NCBI GenBank assembly: GCA_002421865.1
Contig: DISE01000051.1
Span: 16,087-33,191 of the forward strand
Length of the DNA: 17,105 nucleotides
Origin: Castellaniella sp. UBA6218
GTDB taxonomy: Bacteria > Pseudomonadota > Gammaproteobacteria > Burkholderiales > Burkholderiaceae_B
Reading direction: 5' to 3'
This document shows positions 1 through 6,213 of the stretch, piece after piece; the first letter of the stretch is position 1, and each line of letters begins with the position of its first letter. A model generated the notes under the pieces. That model did no database searches, was not told the origin of the DNA, and saw only the letters and a program-made list of their open reading frames with translations. The position numbers were made by a program, and so were the translations under genes.

Positions 1-1183
1 GGTCGGTCATGTCGGTGACCAGGATGTCGCCGGGGCGCACCTTGTCCATTTCGGAAGCGTCGGCCACGACGCGCACCGTGCCCGAACCGATCTTCTGGCC
101 GATGGCGCGACCGGTGATCAGGACTTCGCCGGTGGCCTTCAGGCGATAGCGTTCCTGAACGTCGTGGTGGCCCTGCTGCGATTTCACGGTTTCAGGCCGG
201 GCCTGCAGGATGTAGAGTTTGCCGTCCACCCCGTCGCGGCCCCACTCGATGTCCATCGGACGCTGGTAGTGCTTTTCGATGATGGTCGCGTAGCGAGCCA
301 GTTCGATGATCTCGTCATCGGTCAGGGAATAGCGGTTGCGTTCGGACGCGGGGACTTCGACCGTGCGCACGGCGTGGCCGGAGACGCGCTGCTCGTCGAA
401 TTCCATCTTGATCAGCTTGGAGCCGATGCGACGGCTGATGATGGGATAGTGGCCGGCGGCCAGCGTGGGCTTGAAGACGTAGAATTCGTCGGGGTTGACG
501 GCGCCCTGGACGACGGTTTCGCCCAGTCCATAGGACGAGGTGATGAACACCACGTCCTTGAAACCGGATTCGGTGTCCAGCGTGAACATCACACCCGCGC
601 TGCCCTTGTCCGAGCGCACCATGCGCTGGATGCCGGCGGACAAGGCCACGTCGGCGTGCGCGTATCCCTTGTGCACACGGTAGGAGATCGCGCGGTCGTT
701 GTACAGCGAGGCGAACACGTGACGGATCTTTTCCAGCACGTCGTCGATGCCGACCACGTTCAGATAGGTTTCCTGCTGGCCCGCGAAGGAGGCGTCGGGC
801 AAGTCCTCGGCGGTGGCCGACGAGCGCACGGCGAAGGAGCCCTTGCCATCGGCGTCCAGCGCGGCGAAGGCGCCACGGATGGCCTGCTCGAAATCGGCCG
901 GGAACGGGGTGTCGATCACCCATTGACGTATTTCGGCGCCTGCGGCGGCCAGCTCGCGCACGTCATCGGCGTTCAGCGCGTCCAGTCGCGCGTTGATGCG
1001 GGCATCCAGTCCCGTGGACTTCAGGAAATCGCGGAAGGCATCCGCCGTGGTCGCGAAGCCGCCCGGCACGCGCACGCCCGCGCCGGCCAGCTGACTGATC
1101 ATTTCCCCAAGAGAAGCGTTTTTGCCTCCTACCGAGTCCACATCCGTCATGCGGAGCTGCTCGAACGATACGACATACGACAT
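1..1183 (-). CDS. ppsA: Phosphoenolpyruvate synthase, N-terminal half (cut by window edge)
   Basis: PEP synthase converts pyruvate, ATP and water to PEP, AMP and phosphate, feeding gluconeogenesis in the cytoplasm. About 394 codons are present of a family usually near 790-800 residues; the gene runs off the left edge with an open frame. The protein starts MSYVVSFEQLRMTDVDSVGG, then GKNASLGEMI, the usual start of the ATP-grasp (PPDK N-terminal) domain. VRSSATAEDLPDASFAGQQE lies at about residues 119-137, and GLGETVVQGAVNPDEF follows near residue 220. LYILQARPETV marks the end of the nucleotide-binding domain near residue 330, and the phosphohistidine (PEP-utilising mobile) domain has just begun at the edge. 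The catalytic His and the PEP-binding barrel are outside the window. ATG at 1183 is preceded by AAAGGTG with good spacing. It is divergent from ppsR, which encodes its regulator. Confidence 0.96.
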   Translation of the reverse strand, partial: MSYVVSFEQLRMTDVDSVGGKNASLGEMISQLAGAGVRVPGGFATTADAFRDFLKSTGLDARINARLDALNADDVRELAAAGAEIRQWVIDTPFPADFEQAIRGAFAALDADGKGSFAVRSSATAEDLPDASFAGQQETYLNVVGIDDVLEKIRHVFASLYNDRAISYRVHKGYAHADVALSAGIQRMVRSDKGSAGVMFTLDTESGFKDVVFITSSYGLGETVVQGAVNPDEFYVFKPTLAAGHYPIISRRIGSKLIKMEFDEQRVSGHAVRTVEVPASERNRYSLTDDEIIELARYATIIEKHYQRPMDIEWGRDGVDGKLYILQARPETVKSQQGHHDVQERYRLKATGEVLITGRAIGQKIGSGTVRVVADASEMDKVRPGDILVTDMTD

Positions 1184-1211
1184 GGTGTCACCTTTGAGAT
1201 AGAGAAAGCGA

Positions 1212-1284
1212 GTTTGCCTGGCGTACGCGGCGCGGGGGAACGATGCCCCCCGCGTGCATGCATGAACGCGTGCGCCCGGCAAAC
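1212..1284 (-). promoter_or_regulatory. Long inverted repeat with inner GC hairpin in the ppsA leader
   Basis: Two 18-base arms, 1212-1229 and 1267-1284, are reverse complements at 16 of 18 positions. The mismatches are 1219/1277 and 1224/1272; the second is a G-U wobble if the plus strand is transcribed. Inside, 1231-1238 (CGCGGGGG) pairs perfectly with 1247-1254 (CCCCCGCG) around an 8-base loop. A perfect palindrome TGCATGCA (1255-1262) sits between the inner hairpin and the right arm. The element ends 28 bases before the ppsA start codon and is followed on the ppsA strand by a pyrimidine-rich stretch. It could be a leader RNA fold that affects ppsA expression or an operator. No protein or ligand can be named from sequence. 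The pairing is seen directly; the role is inferred. Confidence 0.5.
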
Positions 1285-1331
1285 CAGCCTTGGAAGTCCC
1301 CGGACACGCCCTTGACTCGTCCGAAGTTCCC

Positions 1332-1360
1332 TTGATCCCGGTTCGGGTGACTGGTAACCT
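1332..1360 (+). promoter_or_regulatory. Weak candidate promoter for ppsR
   Basis: TTGATC (1332-1337) and TAACCT (1355-1360) are separated by 17 bases on the plus strand, about 45 bases before the preferred ppsR ATG. The -10 is a poor match, so this is only the best site visible, not a firm call. It would overlap the transcribed region of the divergent ppsA candidate promoter. Confidence 0.2.
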
Positions 1361-1366
1361 TCGCGG

Positions 1367-1397
1367 ATTGTACCGTTTCTGACGCTTGGTGGTTCAA
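1367..1397 (-). promoter_or_regulatory. Candidate sigma-70 promoter for ppsA
   Basis: On the minus strand TTGAAC (1397-1392) is followed after 19 bases by TACAAT (1372-1367). The -10 matches the consensus at five of six positions, but the spacer is longer than the usual 17. Initiation would fall near 1360, giving a leader of roughly 175 bases that contains the inverted repeat at 1212-1284. The -35 element lies within a few bases of the ppsR start codon. Confidence 0.35.
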
Positions 1398-1403
1398 CAA
1401 TCC

Positions 1404-2237
1404 ATGACCGACTCCCTTATCGAACGCCCGGTGTTCATCGTCTCGGACAGCACTGGAATCACTGCTGAGACTTTCAGCCACGCGTTGCTCTCGCAATTCG
1501 AGGAAATCGCCTTCCAGTCCGTGCGCCTGCCCTTCATCGATTCGGTGGAAAAGGCCGACGCTGCCGCGCGGCGCATCGCCGCGCAGGCCGACAGGGGCGG
1601 CCCGCCGCCGCTGGTCTTCAGCACCCTGGTGGACCCGGAAATCGCCGACCGCATCCGCGCCGCGCCATGCGTCTTCCTGGACCTGTTCGGCTCTTTCGTC
1701 CATCACCTGGAAGGCGTACTGGGCATGGACGCCAGCCGCTCGGTGGGCCGGTCGCACACCAACGGCCTGAGCAAACAGTACAACAACCGCATCGAGGCCA
1801 TCAATTTCAGCCTGGCCCACGATGACGGCCAGTACGTCCAGGGTCTGGAACAGGCCGACGTCATCCTGGTGGGGGTCTCGCGCTGCGGCAAGACCCCCAC
1901 CAGCCTGTACTTGGCGATGCAGTACGCGGTCAAGGCCGCCAACTATCCGCTGATCCCGGAGGATTTCGACCGGGGCGCCCTGCCGGCCACCCTGCTCCCC
2001 TATCGACGCAAGCTGTTCGGCCTGTCGATCCAGCCCGAACGGCTGGCCGAGGTCCGCAACGAAAGACGTCCCAACAGCACCTACGCCTCGTTGAAGCAAT
2101 GCCTCCAGGAAGTCGCCGATGCCGAACGGCTGATGCGCATGGAAAACATTCCCTGGCTGTCCACCACCACCCGCTCGATCGAAGAAATCTCCACGAAGAT
2201 CCTCGACGAGGTCGGCCTGGACAGGATGAGCTATTGA
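1404..2237 (+). CDS. ppsR: Phosphoenolpyruvate synthase regulatory protein (kinase/pyrophosphorylase)
   Basis: PSRP (DUF299) proteins inactivate PEP synthase by ADP-dependent phosphorylation of a Thr beside its catalytic His and reactivate it by phosphate-dependent removal that releases pyrophosphate. The 277-residue product has the family length and opens MTDSLIERPVFIVSDSTGIT, the usual N-terminus. The nucleotide-binding P-loop GVSRCGKT is at residues 157-164, and IPWLSTTTRSIEEIS closes the protein. An in-frame TTG at 1386 would add six residues (MVVQQS); I prefer ATG 1404 because the family motif starts right after it. Neither start has a strong Shine-Dalgarno. Divergence from ppsA fits a dedicated regulator-target pair. 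The gene ends just before a strong terminator. Confidence 0.95.
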   Translation: MTDSLIERPVFIVSDSTGITAETFSHALLSQFEEIAFQSVRLPFIDSVEKADAAARRIAAQADRGGPPPLVFSTLVDPEIADRIRAAPCVFLDLFGSFVHHLEGVLGMDASRSVGRSHTNGLSKQYNNRIEAINFSLAHDDGQYVQGLEQADVILVGVSRCGKTPTSLYLAMQYAVKAANYPLIPEDFDRGALPATLLPYRRKLFGLSIQPERLAEVRNERRPNSTYASLKQCLQEVADAERLMRMENIPWLSTTTRSIEEISTKILDEVGLDRMSY

Positions 2238-2239
2238 TT

Positions 2240-2284
2240 TTTTACCGCCGGGCCGCCCCAAGGTAAAAGCGCCCCCTCGGGGGC
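2240..2284 (-). terminator. Intrinsic terminator at the end of the envelope/lipid A operon
   Basis: Reading the minus strand past the methyltransferase stop, the hairpin GCCCCCGAGGGGGC (2284-2271) is followed by GCTTTTACC, which gives a short U tract. A further stem, TTTTACC (2240-2246 on plus) with GGTAAAA (2262-2268), lies just beyond. Together with the plus-strand terminator this isolates two convergent units only 87 bases apart. Confidence 0.55.
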
Positions 2285-2326
2285 TGCAAGCCCGCAGGGC
2301 GCAGCGTGGGGGCATTATTTCTTTCT
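2271..2326 (+). terminator. Intrinsic terminator after ppsR
   Basis: GCCCCC (2271-2276) can pair with GGGGGC (2308-2313), immediately followed by the T-rich run ATTATTTCTTTCT (2314-2326). Inside, GGGCT (2281-2285) pairs with AGCCC (2289-2293). GCGCCC (2269-2274) can instead pair with GGGCGC (2297-2302), so several alternative folds exist. It lies 33 bases after the ppsR stop. Confidence 0.6.
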
Positions 2327-3149
2327 ACCGTCGGGCCGTGCGCGCCCGCACGGCGGCCACCAATTGCTGGCGCCGTTGCTCGAACAGGCAGATGGCGGCC
2401 GCAGCCGCGACGTTCAGGGACTCGACCGCAGTGGACTGCGGAATGCGGATCCGCCAATCGGCCTGCGCCAGCAGGTCGTCGGCCACGCCCTGCCCTTCAT
2501 TGCCGAACACCCAGACGCAAGGCTGCCGCAAATCCTTGACATACAGGATCTCGGCCTTTTCCAGCGTCGTGGCGGCCAACGGGATGTCCAGCCGACGCGC
2601 CAGCGCCGACAGGTCCGCGTGCTCATGGATTTCCAGTGCAAAATGCGCGCCTTGGCCGCTGCGCAGGACCTTGGGCGACCAGGCCGAGGCGCAGCCGTCC
2701 GACAGATAGGCCTGCCGCAGTCCCGCCGCTGCGGCCGTGCGCAGGAGCGTGCCCAGATTGCCGGGATCCTGGACCCGGTCCAGCCACAGGCAACCCGCCG
2801 TGATGCGCGCGGGCGGTTCCGGAGCAGGCGTTTCGACGATGAAGAACACGGCGGGGCCATGCTCGACCTGGGACAGGACCGCCGCCAGATTGTCTTGCAG
2901 CACGACACGGCGACCGCGCGCGCAGGCCGCCCAGATCGGGCCGACCCAATCCAGGGACAACGCCGATTCGCCGACCACCAGCACCGAAGGCAGTCCTTTG
3001 CTCTCCAGCCAGGCGTGGCACAGGTGTTCGCCTTCGAGAAAGACGCGGGCGTCGTGGCGCCCCGGCCGGCCCTGGGCCAGACGCAGCCAGCCGCGATAAT
3101 CCGGATTGTCACGTGACGCGATGTGGCGCACGGGCATGGACATGGTCAT
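2325..3149 (-). CDS. SpoU/TrmH-family RNA 2'-O-ribose methyltransferase
   Basis: The 274-residue product is a SPOUT-class methyltransferase that would move a methyl group from S-adenosylmethionine to a ribose 2'-OH in rRNA or tRNA. All three family motifs are visible in the C-terminal half. Motif 1 is DRVQDPGNLGTLLRTA at 124-139 (N131, R137), motif 2 is FGNEGQGV at 215-222, and motif 3 is IPQSTAVESLNVAAAAAI at 236-253. Residues 1-110 resemble the L30e-like substrate-binding domain common in RlmB/TsnR-type enzymes, but the target nucleotide cannot be read from sequence, so no symbol is given. ATG 3149 overlaps the rnhB stop as ATGA; Met codons at residues 3 and 5 are alternative starts. It is the last gene of the minus-strand operon and ends in front of the terminator. 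Confidence 0.9.
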   Translation of the reverse strand: MTMSMPVRHIASRDNPDYRGWLRLAQGRPGRHDARVFLEGEHLCHAWLESKGLPSVLVVGESALSLDWVGPIWAACARGRRVVLQDNLAAVLSQVEHGPAVFFIVETPAPEPPARITAGCLWLDRVQDPGNLGTLLRTAAAAGLRQAYLSDGCASAWSPKVLRSGQGAHFALEIHEHADLSALARRLDIPLAATTLEKAEILYVKDLRQPCVWVFGNEGQGVADDLLAQADWRIRIPQSTAVESLNVAAAAAICLFEQRRQQLVAAVRARTARR

Positions 3150-3763
3150 GCTGGACCTCCACCTTCAAGCAGGCGGCGGACGGGGGCAAAGCCGCGCCGG
3201 TGCTCTGGACACGGACCGTACTCGGCCAGCCGGGCCAGGTGCAGCGCCGTGCCGTAGCCCTTGTGGCGGTCGAAGGCGTATTGCGGATGGCGCGCATGCA
3301 TATCCATGCAACAGGCGTCGCGCGCGGTCTTGGCCAGAATGGAGGCGGCGGAAATCGCGGGCTCCAGCGCGTCGCCCCCCACCACGGCCCGGGCGGAACA
3401 TGGCAAGCCCTTGGGAAGACGGTTGCCGTCCACCAGGATCAGCGCCGGTGCACAGGACAGGCCCAGGCAGGCCCGCCGCATGGCCAGCATCGCCGCCTGG
3501 AGTATGTTCAGACGCTCGATCTCCTCGACGCTGGCGCTGGCGACGGCCCAGGCCAGCGCTCGTTCGCGGATCAGAACAGCCAGGACATCCCGGCGTTCCG
3601 GAGTGAGCTTCTTGGAGTCGTCCAGGCCTTCGATCGGACGGTCCGGATCCAGGATGACGGCGGCGGCGTAGACCGGACCCGCCAGGGGCCCCCGCCCCGC
3701 CTCATCCACGCCGGCGACCGGGCCGGACGCCGCTGGCGTGTCGAACAGTTCAAGCGTGCGCAC
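3146..3763 (-). CDS. rnhB: Ribonuclease HII
   Basis: RNase HII cuts the RNA strand of RNA-DNA hybrids and starts removal of single ribonucleotides misincorporated in DNA. The 205-residue length is normal. GVDEAGRGPLAGPV carries the first two metal ligands (D20, E21). LVDGN provides D112, and GGDALEPAISAASILAK provides D131 together with the conserved C-terminal signature. The start is GTG (3763), inside the end of lpxB, giving a 14-base overlap; the next gene is entered through a 4-base ATGA overlap. Its place after lpxB is common in proteobacteria and implies co-transcription rather than a role in lipid A. Confidence 0.95.
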   Translation of the reverse strand: MRTLELFDTPAASGPVAGVDEAGRGPLAGPVYAAAVILDPDRPIEGLDDSKKLTPERRDVLAVLIRERALAWAVASASVEEIERLNILQAAMLAMRRACLGLSCAPALILVDGNRLPKGLPCSARAVVGGDALEPAISAASILAKTARDACCMDMHARHPQYAFDRHKGYGTALHLARLAEYGPCPEHRRGFAPVRRLLEGGGPA

Positions 3764-4967
3764 GGCTGGCTTCCAGGATGGCCTGCGCCGCCAGTCCCGG
3801 CGTATCGCGGCTCAGCGTCTCGTGCAGTGCCGTGAAACGCTGCGCAATGCGTTCGGCCAGGCTGGCGTCGGTCAACGCCGCCCAAGTGTGCTCCGCCAGG
3901 GCCTGGGGCGTTGCGGCTTCCTGCAGCAGCTCCGGCACGACGAATTCGCGCTCAAGGATGTTCGGCAGCCCGACCCAGGGCAGGCTCGGTGCGTCCTGTC
4001 CGGATTTCCAGGCCATGATACGCCGCATCCAAGGGGTGATGACGTAGGAAATCACCAGGGGCCGCTTGAAGAGCGCGGCCTCGAGGGTCGCGGTGCCGCT
4101 GGCCACCAGCACCGCGTCGGCGGCCTCCATGGCGTGCCAGGCGATCGGCCATCCTGATGTGTCCAGACCGTCGGCTCGCGGCGACGCAGCGCCCTGCTCC
4201 GGCAATGCCGGCAGAACCCGGCATCCGGGAAGCGGGTATTGCGCCAGGATGGCCTCGAACTGGGTGCGGCGCCGCTCGTTGACGACCGGTACGACGAACT
4301 CCAGATCAGGATCCTCGAGCCTCAGGATCCTGGCGGCCTGCAGGAATCGGGGCGCAAGCAGGCGGATCTCGGATTCCCGGCTGCCCGGCATCAGCGCCAG
4401 CACCCGGCGGTCGGATCGCAGGCCCAGCCTCTCGCGCGCGGCCGCGCGGTCCGGCCGTGCGGGGATGAGCTCCGCCAGAGGATGGCCCACATAGGTTACG
4501 GGCACGCCCTGTTCCCGGTAGAGATCGACTTCAAAGGGAAACAGCACCAGCATGTGCGATACCGCACGGCGGATCTGGTGAATGCGCTCGAAGCGCCAGG
4601 CCCAGATCGACGGGCCGACGAAATGCACAGTAGGGATGCCGGCGGCGCGCAGTTTTTCTTCCAGGCGCAGATTGAAGTCCGGTGCATCGACGCCCACGAA
4701 CACATCCGGATGCCAGTCCAGCGTACGGCGGCGGGTGTCACGCCAGGTGCGGATCAGTCGCGGCGCCTGGCGCAGCGCGTCGACATAGCCGAATACGGAC
4801 AGCGCGTCCATGGGGTGCCAGGCCTCGAAACCCTCCCGAGCCATGGCCGGTCCGCCGATGCCCATGGCCCGGACATCGGGATCACGCGCCCGCAGACCGC
4901 GCAGCATGCGTGCCGCCAGCAGGTCGCCGGAAGGTTCTCCTGCCACAATGGCGGCGGAGAAGGTCAT
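3750..4967 (-). CDS. lpxB: Lipid-A-disaccharide synthase
   Basis: LpxB joins UDP-2,3-diacylglucosamine to lipid X, forming the tetraacyl disaccharide 1-phosphate of lipid A at the cytoplasmic face of the inner membrane. The 405-residue product begins MTFSAAIVAGEPSGDLLAAR, with the family motif AGEPSGD at 9-15. VGVDAPDFNL is at 91-100, YVGHPLAELIP at 159-169, LMPGSRESEI at 192-201 and the GT19 donor-site motif ASGTATLEAAL at 289-299. The reading frame extends upstream without a stop, but ATG 4967 is preferred: the family motif begins just after it and it overlaps the lpxA stop as ATGA. Relative to the roughly 380-residue E. coli enzyme, the extra length seems to lie around residues 254-277. 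Confidence 0.96.
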   Translation of the reverse strand: MTFSAAIVAGEPSGDLLAARMLRGLRARDPDVRAMGIGGPAMAREGFEAWHPMDALSVFGYVDALRQAPRLIRTWRDTRRRTLDWHPDVFVGVDAPDFNLRLEEKLRAAGIPTVHFVGPSIWAWRFERIHQIRRAVSHMLVLFPFEVDLYREQGVPVTYVGHPLAELIPARPDRAAARERLGLRSDRRVLALMPGSRESEIRLLAPRFLQAARILRLEDPDLEFVVPVVNERRRTQFEAILAQYPLPGCRVLPALPEQGAASPRADGLDTSGWPIAWHAMEAADAVLVASGTATLEAALFKRPLVISYVITPWMRRIMAWKSGQDAPSLPWVGLPNILEREFVVPELLQEAATPQALAEHTWAALTDASLAERIAQRFTALHETLSRDTPGLAAQAILEASRAHA

Positions 4968-5761
4968 GGCCGGGCGATCCCCCGGTTGGACGCGCGCAGG
5001 AAGTCGATCAGCGTCTGGATGGCGGGTGACTCGGCCGGGTGTTCCGACCGCAGGATCTCCAGTGCCTCGATGGCCTGTTCCACGTTCAACTGGCGCCTGT
5101 AGAGGATTTTGTAGGCGTCCTTGAGCGCCTGGATGTCGGCCGGCGTGAAACCGCGCCGGCCCAGGCCTTCGGCGTTGATGCCGACCGGCCGGAACGAGTC
5201 GCCCGCGCCGATCACATAAGGAGGCACGTCCTGGCGGACGGAGCTGGTGCCGCCGATCATGGCGTGCGCGCCGATGCGGACGAACTGATGCACCGCCGAC
5301 AGTCCGCCCAGGATGGCCCAGTCGCCGATGTGGATGTGGCCCGCCAGTTGGACGCTGTTGGCAATCACGATATGGCTGCCCAGCTGACAATCATGGGCGA
5401 TGTGGACGTAGGCCATGATCCAGTTATCGTCGCCCAGGCGCGTGGTGCCCACATCCTGCACGGTGCCGGTATTCACCGTCACGAATTCGCGGAACGTGTT
5501 GCCCGCGCCGATTTCCAGCGCCGTGGGCTCGCCCGCATACTTCTTGTCCTGGGGAATGCCGCCGATGGAGCAATAGCGGTAGAAATGGTTGTCCGGACCG
5601 ATGGCGGTATGCCCGTCGATGGCGCAATGCGGGCCGATGCGCGTGCGCGCCCCGACGCTGACGTGCTCGCCGACGATGCTGTAGGGGCCGACGACGACGT
5701 CCTCGCCCAGCACCGCGCCCGGCGCGACGATGGCCGTGGGGTGGATCTGCGCCGCGCCCAT
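4964..5761 (-). CDS. lpxA: Acyl-ACP--UDP-N-acetylglucosamine O-acyltransferase
   Basis: LpxA performs the first step of lipid A synthesis, moving a 3-hydroxyacyl chain from ACP to the 3-OH of UDP-GlcNAc. The 265-residue product is a left-handed beta-helix of hexapeptide repeats (residues about 5-185) with a C-terminal helical part (RGFTPADIQALKDAYK and onward). The catalytic His is H123 in IAHDC, with H142 in LAGH as a second active-site histidine. G171 sits at the acyl-ruler position equivalent to E. coli G173. Two adjacent ATGs exist; I chose 5761 because GGAGG lies only 1 base from ATG 5764 but 4 bases from this one. The start overlaps the fabZ stop by one base (4 bases if 5764 is used). 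Confidence 0.96.
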   Translation of the reverse strand: MGAAQIHPTAIVAPGAVLGEDVVVGPYSIVGEHVSVGARTRIGPHCAIDGHTAIGPDNHFYRYCSIGGIPQDKKYAGEPTALEIGAGNTFREFVTVNTGTVQDVGTTRLGDDNWIMAYVHIAHDCQLGSHIVIANSVQLAGHIHIGDWAILGGLSAVHQFVRIGAHAMIGGTSSVRQDVPPYVIGAGDSFRPVGINAEGLGRRGFTPADIQALKDAYKILYRRQLNVEQAIEALEILRSEHPAESPAIQTLIDFLRASNRGIARP

Positions 5762-6213
5762 CATTCCTCCAGGATACGCACCGCGCACATGATCTTGGCT
5801 TCGGCGGCGATCTGGTCGTCGACTTTGGCCACGGCGGTGTACTTGCAGATGGAACGGCTGAGCTTGTCGGCCGAGACTTCCATGCGCAACTGATCGCCGG
5901 GCACCACGGGGCGGCGGAAGCGGGCGCCGTCCACGCCCACCAGGTAATAGGCGATCTTGGTGCTGGCCAGATTGGGCGCGCCGGCGTCCGCGAAGGAGAA
6001 CAGCGCGGCCGCCTGGGCCAGGGCCTCGATGATGAGGACACCGGGCATCACCGGATGATGGGCAAAGTGCCCCTGGAAAAAAGGCTCGTTGTAGGTGACA
6101 TTCTTGATGGCCACGATGCTCTTGCCCGGGTCCATTTCCAGGACGCGGTCCACGAGCAGCATCGGCTGCCGGTGCGGCAACCGTTCCATGATGTCTTTGA
6201 TATCGAGTTCCAT
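5761..6213 (-). CDS. fabZ: 3-hydroxyacyl-[acyl-carrier-protein] dehydratase FabZ
   Basis: FabZ removes water from 3-hydroxyacyl-ACP in fatty acid elongation and competes with LpxA and LpxD for the same hydroxyacyl-ACP pool. The 150-residue hotdog-fold protein is of normal size. The active-site helix region FQGHFAHHPVMPGVLIIEAL places H49 and E63 where the family has its catalytic pair. N-terminal LPHRQPMLLVDRV is also typical. ATG 6213 overlaps the lpxD stop (TAATG), and its own stop overlaps the lpxA start. This position between lpxD and lpxA is the standard proteobacterial layout and balances membrane and lipid A synthesis. Confidence 0.97.
   Translation of the reverse strand: MELDIKDIMERLPHRQPMLLVDRVLEMDPGKSIVAIKNVTYNEPFFQGHFAHHPVMPGVLIIEALAQAAALFSFADAGAPNLASTKIAYYLVGVDGARFRRPVVPGDQLRMEVSADKLSRSICKYTAVAKVDDQIAAEAKIMCAVRILEE

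Noticed and set aside
1188..2315. A 375-codon open frame on the minus strand over ppsR and its flanks
   Set aside because: It lies opposite ppsR, which has an intact P-loop and family termini, and it would run through the terminator.
4968..5390. A 141-codon N-terminal extension of lpxB
   Set aside because: The frame is open upstream only because of GC bias. The family motif begins at ATG 4967, and the extension lies wholly inside lpxA.
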